From the NCBI GenBank assembly GCA_003117195.1, contig BDSI01000022.1:805752-869751 (forward strand): a DNA stretch of 64,000 bases, in the 5' to 3' direction. A program made the position numbers and the translations under genes. Positions 48,164 to 60,409 of this stretch are shown here, one piece after another. The notes beneath the pieces were generated by a model. The model saw nothing but the letters and a program-made list of their open reading frames with translations, was not told the DNA's origin and made no database searches. This DNA comes from Eudorina sp. 2006-703-Eu-15 (taxonomy: Eukaryota; Chlorophyta; Chlorophyceae; Chlamydomonadales; Volvocaceae). Each line of letters begins with the position of its first letter. Position 1 is the stretch's first letter.

Positions 48164-51100
48164 AACAAGAAGCCCACCCATAACCGCCCAGGTGTGTGTT
48201 TAGAATTGCAACCCGCCCGCCCGCCCGATCCCAGGTGGCAATATACATACCATAGAACCTGCGAGGAAAAACTTACCATATGCAGGCGCGCGGACAAGGC
48301 AGCTGCGCCACCACCGCAAGGCAAATCATACCGCAAATACTAAATACGGAGACGCACGACGCACGCAAATGGATTGGTTACCGACCTGTAAAATGTATGA
48401 CGAATGTATGGTGACGGCCCCCACGGAAGCAGCGTCGGTCGTCCATCATGCGGGAACGCGGAAGGAAGCAAGTTGTGAGGCAAAGTGGAAGGGAGCAAGA
48501 CAAAATACAGTAACTAGACAAGGTGAAAGCAAACAGGACGAAAGCAAACAGGTTACTATGGTGGTGGCGCGGCTACGGGTGAGAAGCGCGGAAGGAGGGA
48601 TTTGTAGGCAGGGACGCGTACGAACGCGGCATGGGTGCAGTACGGTAGTGTACGGAAGGGACGCCAGTGTACCAGCGGCCGGTGTGTGTATGTGTGTGGA
48701 TAAGAAGGCTGAGCTGCGAGAATTAAAAAGTCCAGCTCGACCGTCGACGGACAGGATATCGCGCGGTACCCCAAACTACCGATAACCGTTGCGGCCATGC
48801 CGGCAACGGCGACGGCGACGTATGACGGCTCTTGCGTCTCTCCATTTTCGCCTCCTGCGCTTCCCTTCTCCCCATGTCGCCGGGCTGGGTGTCACTGGAC
48901 TGTATGATCCCCCGCCAGGCTGTTCTGATTCCTTCTAGCGCACAACGACAAACGATGATTTCCCTTTCGTGCGCTGCCGCATCCCGCTCTCGCTTCGACT
49001 GGGCGCTGCGGTTGCAGGGTCACAGCACCTCCCGGCCCGGCGCTGCACAGGCCCGATCACAGCGCCGCCGCCGGCGGCGTCTCCATCGTCGGCGGTGGGC
49101 AACGCCCCATGTCGGGCACCTCCCTGGGGTTCATGCCCCCCGGCCGACCCGCTGCCGCGGCGGCGGCCGCGGCCAGCACCGCCGCGGCGGCCGCCGCGGC
49201 CGCCGCCGCCGCCACCGCCGCCGCCGCCGCGGCCTGCGGCCTGGACTCCGAGGCGGCGGACGTGGCCGATCTGCACCTGATCACAAAGCTGGGCCAGGGC
49301 GGCGGGGGATCTGTCTTTTTGGGGCAAATGGCGGGCGGCCTGGAGGTGGCCGTCAAGCTTCTGGAGCTGCCGGCCACGTTCGACGTCGCGAACTTCGTTG
49401 AGCAGTTCTGGCCGGGGCCGGCGCTCGGTCGTGGAAAGAGCAGCGGGCTCGGGGGCGGCGGCGCCCCCCTGGAGGCGGACTTTCAGGCCGTGCTGGCGGC
49501 CGAGGCGGCTCGTCAGCAGCTGCGCGCTCGGCGGTCGCTGCTGCAGAGCGCGACGGAGCTGGCCATGTTGACCTCCGTCAGCCACCCAAACATCGTGCAG
49601 GTGGGGGCTACGGCGGCCGGCCGGCAATAACCGGGCGGCGGGGCTGGGCAGGGCTGGGCAGGGCAGGGCAGGGTGGCTTGGGGGTTTGAGGCTTCGCTGT
49701 CATTATTGACAGAGGGTGGTCTGGGAGTCGGGTGGTGGCGGTGACGGGGGTGGACATCCGCGCGGCCGTGGGAGGAGCTGCTCGGTCTGAGGGTTACGTT
49801 TCGGATGCACTTCCACTTCCGACCGAACTGGCGGCCGCTGAGTTGGCGCAGCGGACTCGGCGGGCGGCAGCCGAAGGGGGGCCCCGGAACACCGGTGCTC
49901 GGGCAGCATGCATGTGCCTGGGGTAGGAGATCGGCGGAGCGCAGCGCAAAGGGACGCGGTGCGCGCGGGAATGGTGGGCGCAAGGGGTCCGCGGGGGCCT
50001 TCAGGAGGGGGACACCGGACGGACGGGTGCGGACATTAATGCGGAGGGCGAGCATGCATTATGAAGCTGGTGGATGCGGGCGAACGGGGCTTCTCGGGCG
50101 AGCACCCGGCGTCGTGCCGTGCTGGCCCACCTCCACACTCGGCCGAGTGGGGAGCGGTGGAACCCGTGGGCGTTGGCTCCGGAACCCGAGGGTCCGAGAC
50201 CCCCGCCGGCTTGTACGTAGGTAGGTAGGTACGTGTGGTGCTTGTTAGGCCGTGGGGGCAGCGGGGCTGCCGTGGCGCCCTCCACAGCCGTGGTCGTGGC
50301 CGTGGCCGTGACGTACATTCCTCATCCGCGTCATGATAGGTGTACGGCATCTACTCCAACGTGGTGCTGGAGACGCGCATCGGCTGCTGCGGCGGCGGCG
50401 CGCCGACGTATCGGCTGCGGCAGCAGTCGGAGTTGCTGCACCACCAACAGGAGGCGGAGGTGACGGCAAGCGGGCCCCGGCTCGCAGGTATGCCGTGTGT
50501 GCCGTGTAGGCTGTATTGTGTCATGTTGTGTGATGCGTTTGCGCGCGCGGCCGGATGCGAGCCTTGATGGACTCGGGCGCGCGGCCGCCTCCGTCTTCAG
50601 CCACAACAGCCCCTCCAGACCCCTCCAGACCCCTCCAGACCCCTCCTGACCCCTCCAGACCCCTCAAACAAACAACCGCCAGCACCCGCGCCCTTCTGGA
50701 ATCGCGCTGCGCCCTACCCACTGCCGGAAATCCCTGTCGTACGCCCGTCTGTCGTACACCCGCCCCAGAGCTCTCCAACGTGTGCAGCGCCGTCTGCATG
50801 ACCCTGTGCGACGTGGGCTCGCTGGCGTCGGCATTGGCGGATGGCGGCTTCCCAAACAGGCGGGCCGCAGCAGCGACCCATGGGTCCGGACCCGGGCAGC
50901 TGATTTCGACGCCCACGTCCGCCGCTGCCGTGTCGCCCAACGGACCTGAGTTTAGGCCGGCATCACCGACTGCTGCGGCGCCGCAGCCATTGGATGTCAA
51001 CAACGCCGAGTTTGGGAACCACATCGTGAAGCACATGCGGGTAAGAGCCGTGTCGTCGCCATTCTCGTGGTGGTGGTTGTCCGTTGCGGTTGTCCGTTGT

Positions 51101-53599
51101 CATTGTCGTGGTGGTCGTCCGTTGTGGGTGTCGTCGCCATTCCCGTCGTCGCGGCTGTCGTTGGGATGGGTGGACGGCGTCGGGCGCAGTGCGCGGGGCT
51201 CACTTGCTGGTAGGGTGGGGACAACCTCCGCCCCAATCTCCTCCGCTTAGAGCCGCGGCATCCGATTGGGCCCCGTCCGTAACCCAAGCTTCGGTTCACC
51301 GCCTGCACCTCCTCTGCAGCCCCCGTGTGCCCCTCCCTCCTAGCAGCAGCGCAGTTTAATTATGTCTTCCAATTTCCTATACCCTCCCTCCCTCCCCCTT
51401 CCCCCCTTCCCCCCTCCCTCCCTCCCTCCCTCCATCGCAGTCGGTGTACTTGACGCTGCTGGAGGTGGCTCTGGCGCTCAGGTACCTGCACGGCAGGAAC
51501 ATCGTACACAGAGGTACGCCGGCTGCTGCCTGCTGCTCCCGCCGCTGGTACCCCCAGTAGGGGTCAGCAGCCACCGCGGTCTCTTTGCCCGCGCTCTGGC
51601 AGCTCGGCGCCCTCCCCCCCCACACACACACGCACACACAGAGTTATCTTTTACACACCACGAAGTGAGTACATCATTAAACACCCCACGGGGATGTTGC
51701 GCTGGCTGTGAGCGCAGTTCCTACATGTTTACCCATTCGCTGCGCAACCCCTCCCCTGCAGACCTGAAGCCCGGCAACATCCTGCTCAAGTCCCGCAGCC
51801 CCACCCCGGGCGACCCGCGCGGCTTCACCGCCAAGCTCGCCGACTTCGGGCTGGCGCTTGTGCTCGACTGCGAGCCGAGAACGGCATCCGGCGGACAGCA
51901 GAGGCCGTTCGGCGAACTGGAGGCGGCACTGGCAGCCGCCGCACCACCTGGAAGGCTCGTCGAGCCCGCGTTGGCGGGCACGGCTCGGCGGCCCAGGGAC
52001 AACCAGTCGGCGCACGGACGTTTCGTACGGCAGGATCAGGCGTGTGGCACGTGAGTCCGAGGCGTGCGGGCGGTTGGCTGTGATCGTTGGTAGCTTGCTA
52101 CGGCAGCTTCGTGGTGCGATCAGGCTATCAGGGTTTTAGCGGTGCAACGAGGCCTCATAATGGATGGTGGGTTTGGGCGGTTGCCCAGGAACCGCACCTT
52201 GACCCATCCCGCCACCCTATCATTCCCTTTCTGTCAATCCTAACCCAATTCTTTCCCCCTACGGAATCTACCCCCCACCCAACCCATCCTATTACCCCAA
52301 CCTTACATACCCTACGCTCCTTCGTCAATATAGACAGCGAAACCGCAAAAGACCTCCCCACCCCACCCCTTCCAAACCGCCCCTCCCCCTCCCCCCTCCC
52401 CCTCCCCCTCCCCCCTCCCCCCTCCCCCTCCCCACGCCCTCCCCTCACAGGGTGGACCACATGGCACCCGAGGCGTGCAGGGGCAAAGGTGCGTCCGGGG
52501 TGGGGTGGGGGCAGGTGGCCATGACGTTGCGGTGGGCCCCGCGGGTCCATGGTGACTGTGCTTGCTTCTGTCCCGCTTAAGGCCTTGCTTTAGCTAGCAT
52601 CTAGCAGCGAAGGGCAGCGCTGGAGTAACAAACGGTCGGTTAATTCCGAAGGAGCGGAGCGACCCTAAGGATTTTACTAGGTTTGTTACGGAAGCCGTAC
52701 AGCTGCCCTGAGCAGCTTTCCGGCTGGCTCTCTCTCGTTCAGGCATTCTGCCTTCACGACAGAGAGCACTCACATCGCTGTGAGTAACTCCCTCCTCCTC
52801 CGCCTCCGCCTCCCTGCTCCTCCTCCCCCTGCTCCTGCTCCTGCTCCTGCTCTCAGGTGCCCACATCACGGCCGCGGTGGACATCTACTCTTTCGGGGTG
52901 GTGATGCTGGAGGCGGTGACTGCGGGCAGGAGGCCGTTCGGGGCGATGCCGGCGGACCGGATCGGGCGACTGGTGCTGATGGGCACCCGCCCGGTGTTTC
53001 CCGCCTGGGTGCCGCCGCAGTACAGGTACGGGGACGGACTGCCGTACACTAAGGGGCGCGTCGGGGGTTGGGGCGGGTGGTTGGGGCCCGTGAGGGGGCA
53101 ATGGCGGGGCGCACCTGGGCGGTGGGGTCGTTGAGTGGATGCCACAACATGGACCACCAGTACGACATGTGCATCGGCTGACGTACGGACGCACCCACAC
53201 GTCGCCACACGTGCTCCTAAAACACACACACGGGTCCCTGCCCTCCCCCTCCCCTCCCGCAGGTCCCTGGCGGAGGCGTGCTGGGCCCAGGACCCGCAGC
53301 GCCGACCCACCGCCGCGCAGCTGGTGGGCACGCTGCGGCAGATGCTGCAGCGCTGTGCGACCTCGCAGCGCTGCCTCGAGTGCAACAGCGGCCTTCTGGG
53401 CACCGGCGCCGGCGACGACGGCAGCGCTTGCGCCTGCGGAGCAGGTACCGCCGCAACAGGTACCGCCGGAGGACGGGTTTCCAGCGGCACCAGCTGCCCG
53501 GAAATGGACGCGGCGCGGAGGGCGGAGGCGGAGGCTGCGGCCGGCGCGCCCGCGGACGAGGACGGTTTGGCGCCGGTTGTCACCACGGAAAGCCCGTAG
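42733..53599 (+). CDS. Large GAF-domain TKL-type protein kinase
   Basis: A first exon from ATG 42733 (MEAFRCCFRGRPPED) and the exons up to 45255 are only roughly placed. About 43120-43730 (ANLRETIAEMCDTLSYHVRQ region) is clearly coding. From there exons close in phase: ...-45255, 45465-45875, 46324-47648, 49051-49600, 50340-50487, 50769-51040, 51441-51513, 51762-52050, 52451-52488, 52857-53025, 53263-53599 (1,203 residues from 45465). A GAF-like domain spans about 43500-46430, ending in LTLAFYVCFPHRLPGQL and LLRALTPKVTAELAAEL. The kinase domain has the glycine loop LGQGGGGSVFLG, VAVKLLE lysine, ELAMLTSVSHPNIVQ alpha-C, IVHRDLKPGN, ADFGLA, DHMAPEA, DIYSFGVVMLEAVT and CWAQDPQRRPT. All catalytic residues are present, so it should be active. 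GAF plus TKL kinases form a large volvocine family with unknown ligands. The frame stays open for 82 codons after the TAG. Confidence 0.8.
47717..48195. repeat. Intronic direct repeats flanking a GT microsatellite
   Basis: Within the 1.4-kb intron 47649-49050, a segment GTGTTTAACAAGAAGCCCAC... of about 36 bp occurs at about 47718-47753 and again at 48157-48192. A (GT)n run of about 29 units lies at 48103-48161 directly before the second copy. Confidence 0.85.
50608..50668 (+). repeat. 10-bp tandem repeat in an intron
   Basis: Five to six copies of CCCCTCCAGA, one with a T substitution, just after the exon ending at 50487 and upstream of the acceptor at 50768. Confidence 0.85.
51342..51440 (+). 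repeat. Dispersed intron element upstream of a 3' splice site (copy 3)
   Basis: Contains AGCAGCAGCGCAGTTTAATT, then ATGTCTTCCAATTTCCTATA, running into CCTCCC repeats and the acceptor at 51440 of the exon that carries the catalytic HRD. Confidence 0.75.
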
Positions 53600-53848
53600 G
53601 TCACGACAAAGGACACATCGGCAGCTGACGGCGACGACGACCGCGCTTGTAGCGCTAGCTGCGGAGGTGATGGCGGCGCCGCCAGCAGCATGACTCCGAC
53701 GGCCATGCCGCGGCAGGTGCTGGTCGTGGACGATGACGACAGCTCGACCTCGCAGCCCAGCCGAGTTGCTGCCTGCGTGGAGTCGGCGGAGGTGGAGGCG
53801 GAGGCGGAGGCGGCGGAGATGGAGGAGGTGGAGGCGCAGCAGCGGTGA
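53600..53848 (+). other. In-frame 82-codon extension beyond the kinase stop
   Basis: After TAG at 53597-53599 the same frame is open to TGA at 53846-53848. It encodes an acidic tail including QVLVVDDDDSSTSQPSR and EVEAEAEAAEMEEVEAQQR. The TAG lies in CCGTAGGTCAC, itself donor-like. This may be readthrough, an alternative splice, or a recently acquired stop. Confidence 0.5.
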
Positions 53849-54787
53849 TGGGAGGCGAGTGGCGGAGCAGTGGAAGGCACCGCAGGGGAAGGGGGGCAGC
53901 TGCTGGTGCAAGCGGGTACGGACCGCGGACGCCCAGGGGTTCGCCTCGAGTGCCGCCAGGGAGGCCGCTGGGTGCGGCGGCATACCCGGCAGAGGGCAGC
54001 AGGGGCTGTCAGGAGGCGCGGTCGTCGGGGAAGGCGGCCGAGAGCTGGCGGGTATCTCAGGGAAGAGGCAGTCGAGAGGGATGGATGGGCCAGCGGTACC
54101 GGACCAGGGGTACTACTGCGGGCGGCGCGGCACCCCCCCACCCTGCGGGTGAGGGGTGGAGATCGCGGTCGTGGTGGTGCGGAGGCACGGAGGCGGCAGC
54201 TGGAGAGGGCACGCCGGGGCGCGCGTGTGTGCGCGCGCGTCTGCATGCGGGTTACGTGTGTGCAAACGGGGAAAGGGAGGGAGGAGGTTGCGGCGTGCTT
54301 TTACGGCATCGCTGTCTTTCTTGACAAAAGGGAAGAGAAGGGAAGCGAGGGGGGGAGGTTGCGGCGTTTCGGAATCCTCCACTTCACCGAACCCCCAAAT
54401 CCCAAACCCCGGGGCTAAACGCCGAGGCAGGTGCGGCGAGTTTGGCTTGCATGAGCAGGCGGCCACGTGGGCTGCGGGCTGTGAGTTTTCTCTGCACGCA
54501 CGAAGGGGTGGCGCACGGAACGGCAGCCATCCCGAAGACTGCACTCGATGCTCAGCGGAGTTCGCAGGGCAGGGGCGGGCGCCTGCAACCTCGGCAAACA
54601 CACAATCGCACACACACTGCGTTTGTTCGCCCAGGGCATACATACATACATACTGGTTTGGGTCGCGGGGGTTCCTAAACCCAAACACACCACCGTGTCA
54701 CCACCACCACCCGTTGGGCGCACACCGCGATCTGCACTCTCAGATCGCAGCCCGCAACATGGCGCATGCACATGCAGCGGTCGGGAG

Positions 54788-54792
54788 TGTTC

Positions 54793-54863
<71 letters not shown>

Positions 54864-54865
54864 GA
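54788..54865. repeat. (TTG)n microsatellite, about 20 units
   Basis: A pure GTT/TTG run at about 54791-54848 followed by GGTGGTGG. It lies outside coding sequence. Confidence 0.95.
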
Positions 54866-55177
54866 GGGGGGGGGTGTTACAGCCGTGCAAAACTACAGAT
54901 GGAAAGGAAAGATTTGCACGGGGTCGTGAAAACAATGATGCTTGCTGTAGCCGTGCGTCGCATTTGTAGGATTGGCGCGGGAAACGATTAGTCCAGCCGG
55001 GCGGGTGTGTTCTTGGGCGGACAGGGCAGGAGTGCGTGACATGCAAGGGCCATAGCTGAGCCCGGAAGTGCCCGTATGCCGCACAGCTGCCCCGGCCGTG
55101 TGTGCGTGTGTTTAGCGAGAAACCTGCCCGCCCGTGCGCGTGTGTGTGTACAAGATAACTGAGCCGCGAGAAGCGAA

Positions 55178-55233
55178 GTGTGTGTTTGTGTGTGTGTGTG
55201 TGTGTGTGTATGTGTACGTGTACGTGTACGTGT
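55178..55233. repeat. GT/GTAC microsatellite
   Basis: A (GT)n run followed by GTACGTGTACGTGTACGTGT steps. It adjoins a copy of the GTGTGTTTA-type dispersed repeat at 55105. Confidence 0.85.
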
Positions 55234-58200
55234 GCGCGCACCCCACCGTCTGACAAGACCACCCCACACCACATTCCACCGCGTCACCACACACACACCA
55301 CCAGAAAAGTACATTGCATCGGAACTCGCCGAGCGCCGCACCATGCTTGCTTGCTTGCACGTTGTCACTGTTTCATTTGTTGGTTCCGGCGCTTCGGACA
55401 TCCATAGCCGCACTTGCGGGTCGGTTCGTCTGTCGTACATACATACACCCGCGCATACACACACACCCTAAGCTGGGTGCTTGGTTTGGGTCGGGCGGGT
55501 CTCATGTCGAAAAATACACACCCTAAGACACAGGAGTCGTGGTGCCGTGGTGGTGGTGGGGGGAGTAGCAGCCGTAGCGGTCGTGGAGTGGGATGGGCAT
55601 GCCGGCGGCGGGCAGTTGCAAATTAAGATGAGTTATGCTTCGATGGCCGTGCGCTGCCAACCGATTGCTGGCGACCCGGATGGCGGATCGTTTGCCACGG
55701 AGGCCGATTGGAACGGTCGGAGGGAATATGGCAAGCAAATCGGGTAATACTGTACCTACAGTATTGTTATATTCTTGTTTGGAAGGGTCACTGGTTAAGA
55801 GTGGCATTGAATTGCGGGCCGCTGTGCTGTGTGAGGTGGTGGCCGCGGTAGTGGCGGCGCTGGCGGTGGCGGTGACGTTGGCGACCCCAGCGGATCCGAC
55901 CACGTGACGTGTGGTGGCAGTGGTGGCGGCGGCGGCGGTGGCCGGCACTGGCGCGCAACGCGTCCGGCCGGCCGGCCGCACTCAACCGCGTCACGAGACG
56001 TCACGCAACCTCTCACAGGCAGACAGACAGGAAGGAGGGAGGGAGGGAGGGTGGAAAGCCGGGCGGGAGGCAGGGAGGGAGGGGCAGCACTTGTGGCGCA
56101 CGGTGGATGGAGCCGCGCGCGCAATGTGGTGGGTGGGGCAGCCGTGGTGCGGGACAGCGGTAGGCAGGGCCGCACGGCGAAGGGGTTTGGGTGGATGCGG
56201 CAGGGTGCTACAAACAAAGTGCCTGGGTGGGGCATCTGGCAGGAGGCGTTGGCGCCTTCGAGGCGGCCAGTGAGCGCGCGGTATCGGCTGCCGGCTGCGG
56301 CTGCGGTTGCGGCTGTCGGGGGGCACCGGCATCGCACATGCGAGTCTGTGGACGGCGGGGGGGGGGGGGCCGGGAGGGCGGAATATTTTCGCGGTCGTGG
56401 GGGTCCGTCAAACCCATCGAGTTGAGTTGATCCGAATCGCGCGACGTGCTGGGGGTGGGTGGGGGCGGTCGGTCATGGAGGGGAGGCATGCCGTACCCAA
56501 CCCATGGGTCGGTGCAAACAAGAACCTGTGTGACGGCGGCGTTGGGAAATGTGGGGGGAGGGTGTGATGGCGCCGCTCTGCCCCTTCAGAGGCTCCTGTG
56601 GAGGGGGTGAAGGAGGGGCATAGGAAATTGGTAGACATTGAAGGAGGGGGTGTATGCGCCCTGTCAGTTCGAGCTTTGGCGTGGGCTCCTGTTCTGTTTT
56701 GCTTCTTCCTTTCTTCCTACCTTTCTTTCTTTCTGCAGACCGCATGTGGGCGCGCGTTGTCTGCGGGGCCGGGCCTTCGGACTGCGCCGTTTTGGGGCTG
56801 CAGGCGCGGCGGTGCCGGCTGCTGGAGGTGCTCTTGTCTCCCCAGCACGAACGGGCCGAACGAGTCGCGCCCCACGCCGCACCCTGCTGCAGACACATGG
56901 TGTCGGCGCGGCACCAAGCTCAGTGAGTGCACCCGCCGAGGGAGCGATGCGCGGTGGGTGTGTATACACTATGTGTATACTGCATAGCAAACACAGTAAA
57001 GTGTATGTGTGTGTTTAGAGAAGAGACCCGACCGTGTGTGTGAGAAGGCAGATTTGGTAAGGCGTGGGTGCCATACAAGGGGTACAGCTGCGCACGGAAT
57101 ATGCCCTTACGCCATACGACTGCCCCGGTCCCATATGTGTGTCGGCCCCAAGGTCAGGGCATTCAGCGGAGCACTTGGACAGCAATCATCCCATATCGGT
57201 GTCATTGAGAGAGCGATGGCCCTGTGGCGTTTCCTTGGTTGGCGCGTCGCCTTTTGCTGTTTCGGCCCGCGGCGTTGAATGCGGGGCAGCTGCTCTAGAT
57301 GTCACAGAGGGAGGCCTCCGGAGGAATGTGTACTACTACTTGCGATGAAGGTTAAATGGGGGAAGGACATCAGACATGAATGTTACAGGGGACGCCGCGG
57401 AGGAAAGCAGTCAACATTACGACTTTGTTGGGTGCACCGGAAGTGCAGTTGCGCAAACGGAGAGGCATTTGAACTGGACTGGAGCGGGGTGGACTGGAGC
57501 GCGGCAGGTGATTGATTGCAGCCGGATGCTGCCGAGCTGATTAGGGAGGGGGAAGGAGGGGCCGAGCCCGGAGGAACGCATGCGAACGCTGATGGTCACA
57601 AGAAGGGGAGGGGGGGAAATGGTGAGGAGGGGGAGGGAGAGGGTTCCGCTGCCTTTATTGAGAAAGGGGGAGGGACCGGCATATCCCTTCCTGGAGGCGG
57701 AGAGGATTGCGAGGCGGGCGGGCGGGCGGGAAGGGACGCAGGCGCTGGAGGCGCTCGTAGGCGGAGGCCCTCGCGATTGGTGCTGAGGGGCCGCCATCAC
57801 ATCACACATCATGCCTCACCGGATGCATCGCCTCTGCGCCCCGGCGGCTGAAGCGGCTCAGGGCCGGGCGAGCAGCGCACCGGGAGGCGGCTGGGGGTTG
57901 GAGGTTCAGGTCTGCAACGACAGTGCTGTGATCAATCGGGGCGGAGCGGCCCCCGGATATGCTGGGCCAGAAGATACGTGGATGGGTATGGAGCCGAAGC
58001 CTCTGCGGGGTTGGCCGGGGTTGCGCGCCGGGGTTGGGCGGGGGACACGGTTGGGAGTGGGGTCCACTTGGGCCTGGGTTGGGCAATGTCGGGAGCTGAG
58101 ATCCAAGTCGGAAGGAGTGCGGCGGGGAGGACTAACCGCAGGCGGGCGGTCCCCCGGGGCAAGAGGGTTCACGGTGGCCTGTCGTTCGCGTGTGCGCCTG

Positions 58201-58984
58201 TTACAAATCGGATCGGGCCTTGCGCTGGCTAAGTGCTGCTGACCTAGCCCCAACGTAAAGATTGCCAAAGTGTGTGCGGGAGGGCGGCGTCGAAGGATGG
58301 TGAGGCGCGTTGACGGAAGGGGAGGGGAGGCGAGGTGTACGGATGTGAGGGGAGGCGAGGTGTGGGGAGGACGAGGCGTGGGGAGGTGAGGTGTCATATG
58401 TGGCCGCATGTGGCTGTGGTTAGTGGGCGGCCATCAGCGCCGGCGTGTTGGCCACCCAGGTGGAATTAGCGGCGCTGTCGCTTAGCTCGCAGCGATGCGG
58501 GTCAGCCGATTACGGGTTTGGCCGGAGAGACCAAGGAAGGAGCGTATCGTGCTAGATGGCGGGAGTGCCGTGTCAAGAGGCAGCGGAGAGCGGCCGTCGG
58601 GGTTCAGCAGGACGGGCCGGGCGTGCCTCCCTCACTTGACTTCTCTCTAAGCTCGAAGATAACCCAATGGGGGCGTACCTCGCTTAGGTTCTCTCCAGGC
58701 TCGAAGATAACCCATTTAAATTTTTGGTATGTATTCATCATTCGAAGGAGGTGGCAATGGCGCTGCTGGGTCCCGACACGCGCACGCACACCCACACAGA
58801 CATCCACCTAACCGCTCCCAACGACCGCTTGGAGTTCTCGGAGGTGCATGGAACATTAAGCGTGGTACGGCATTGTAAGTTCTTGTCGGCGGGGAAGGGA
58901 CGTGTCGGAGGGGGGAAGAGGAACACACGCCTCGTGTCGTTGTTCCTGCCTCGTGTTGGCCGCCTCCGGAATCTCCGACAGCTG

Positions 58985-59110
58985 TCAATGGACGTGGGGG
59001 TGCGGGTGCCGATGCGGGTGCGGGTGCCGATGCGGGTGCGGGTGCCGATGCGGGTGCGGATGCCGATGCGGGTGCGGGTGCCGATGCGGGTGCGGATGCG
59101 GGTGGCCGTG
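58985..59110. repeat. Minisatellite with GGTGCGGGTGCCGATGC unit
   Basis: Imperfect copies of a 12-18 bp unit built from ATGCGGGTGCGGGTGCCG. The apparent protein (repeated RVPM) is repeat translation. Confidence 0.85.
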
Positions 59111-59359
59111 GCGGGTGCGGGTGGCGGGTGCGAGGGCGTCCGGAGGGCGGTGCGCAGCCGATCTCCGATGGGTGCTCTGATGGCTGGCTCTGTATTGGCG
59201 GCTTGTTGGTTGCGCTGCTGCACCTGCGAGTTGCGTTGGTCCAGGGGGGATCGGGTGGACGTCTAAGGGGGAGCGACCCGCGGTGACTGTCAGTGCAAGT
59301 TATCCGCAGCTGGCGCTCGCTGCGCTTCTTGGGTGTTCGTTGTTAGGTCAGCACAGAAG

Positions 59360-59397
59360 GGCGGGTGTGGGATCCTTGGGAGGATCCCATACCCGCC
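59360..59397. repeat. 17-bp inverted repeat with one mismatch
   Basis: Arms 59360-59376 (GGCGGGTGTGGGATCCT) and 59381-59397 pair across a TGGG loop, with a single G-T position. Confidence 0.8.
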
Positions 59398-60227
59398 GGA
59401 AGAGCCAGGGGCAGACGGTTGGATTGCATTTTGCGCGATGCATAGCATGCCGGGCGGGCCAAGACGGTTGGGTGGTTGTGGGGGGGGAGAGGGGGGCATT
59501 GGGAGTGGTGGCCGCATGTTTCGAGGCATCGGGTGGGGTGTGCAGGGCCGTTTTGGGGAAGGCGAGGAGGAGGAGGAGGAGGGGTCCAGGAACACTGCGG
59601 CCCTTCAGGCGGCGGTTTGGAACTTTCGGTAGTCTGTGCATGTAGTGGCTGTAGGCATATGTACTCGTGGTTGGGTAGGGCACCGTCGAGCATAACATTC
59701 GTATTCTGTGTACCTAGCCAACATCCGAAGCTCTGGATGTGGTTGCGGTGTGCAAGAGGCGGCTGCAGAGAGCCTAGCGGCGGGTTGCATTGTTAGCTTG
59801 TTACCGCGTCGTTCACGGGCCGGCCGCGGTTTGAATGGGTGGCGGCTGACATGCGGCTGACGTGCTTCTGCTTTTGCCACGGCGGCGGCGGTGGCAGCGG
59901 CGTTGAGGTGGCTGCGGCAGCCGGGGCTGTTGCCGATTGCTGCAGTTTCTTGATTCACAGCGTGGTGTGAAGACTGAGGAGGCTTCATTCTGTGGTTCGG
60001 TCGACACCGATGACCCGCGGAGTTCACTGTGCGATAGCATGGTACCATAGCGAAGTGACCGCTTCGTTGCGGCGCCGCAGTAAGGTGAAGGCTGATAAGG
60101 TTGCGGTAGCACCCAGGGGCCGTGCCTACAGCCATGACTCACGTCAGGGGTGACGCCAGCTGCGGAGTGCTGTGCTGTAACTGTATCCGTTCTGACTCCA
60201 TCTTATTCCGCCTTTAACTATTTCTCC

Positions 60228-60409
60228 GGGGATAGAGTTTAGTATGGTTGACCTTTTCTGGTACATTAAACCCTTTCTGGTACTTCAATCCATCTTTACC
60301 GCTCAAACAAGGTACATAGGGGATAGAGTTTAGTATGGTTGACCTTTTCTGGTACATTAAACCCTTTCTGGTACTTCAATCCATCTTTACCGCTCAAACA
60401 AGGTACATA
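60228..60409. repeat. Perfect 91-bp tandem duplication abutting a tRNA gene
   Basis: Two identical 91-bp copies, 60228-60318 and 60319-60409, each starting GGGGATAGAGTTTAGTATGG and ending AACAAGGTACATA. The second copy ends one base before the tRNA acceptor stem, at the tRNA's 3' side. Two identical copies imply recent duplication or homogenisation. Confidence 0.95.

Larger units (their letters stand above)
53849..60180. other. Repeat-rich spacer without a supported gene
   Basis: Scattered G-rich sequence, CA/GT tracts, copies of the GTGTGTTTA-type dispersed repeat (55105, 57009), a (TTG)n run, small minisatellites and a hairpin. A frame at 55635-55907 with a hydrophobic VVAAVVAALAVAVTLA segment is the best coding candidate but lacks splice context. 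I cannot support any gene here. Confidence 0.5.

Noticed and set aside
48040..48336. Thr-His repeat protein
   Set aside because: Translation of the intronic (GT)n microsatellite.
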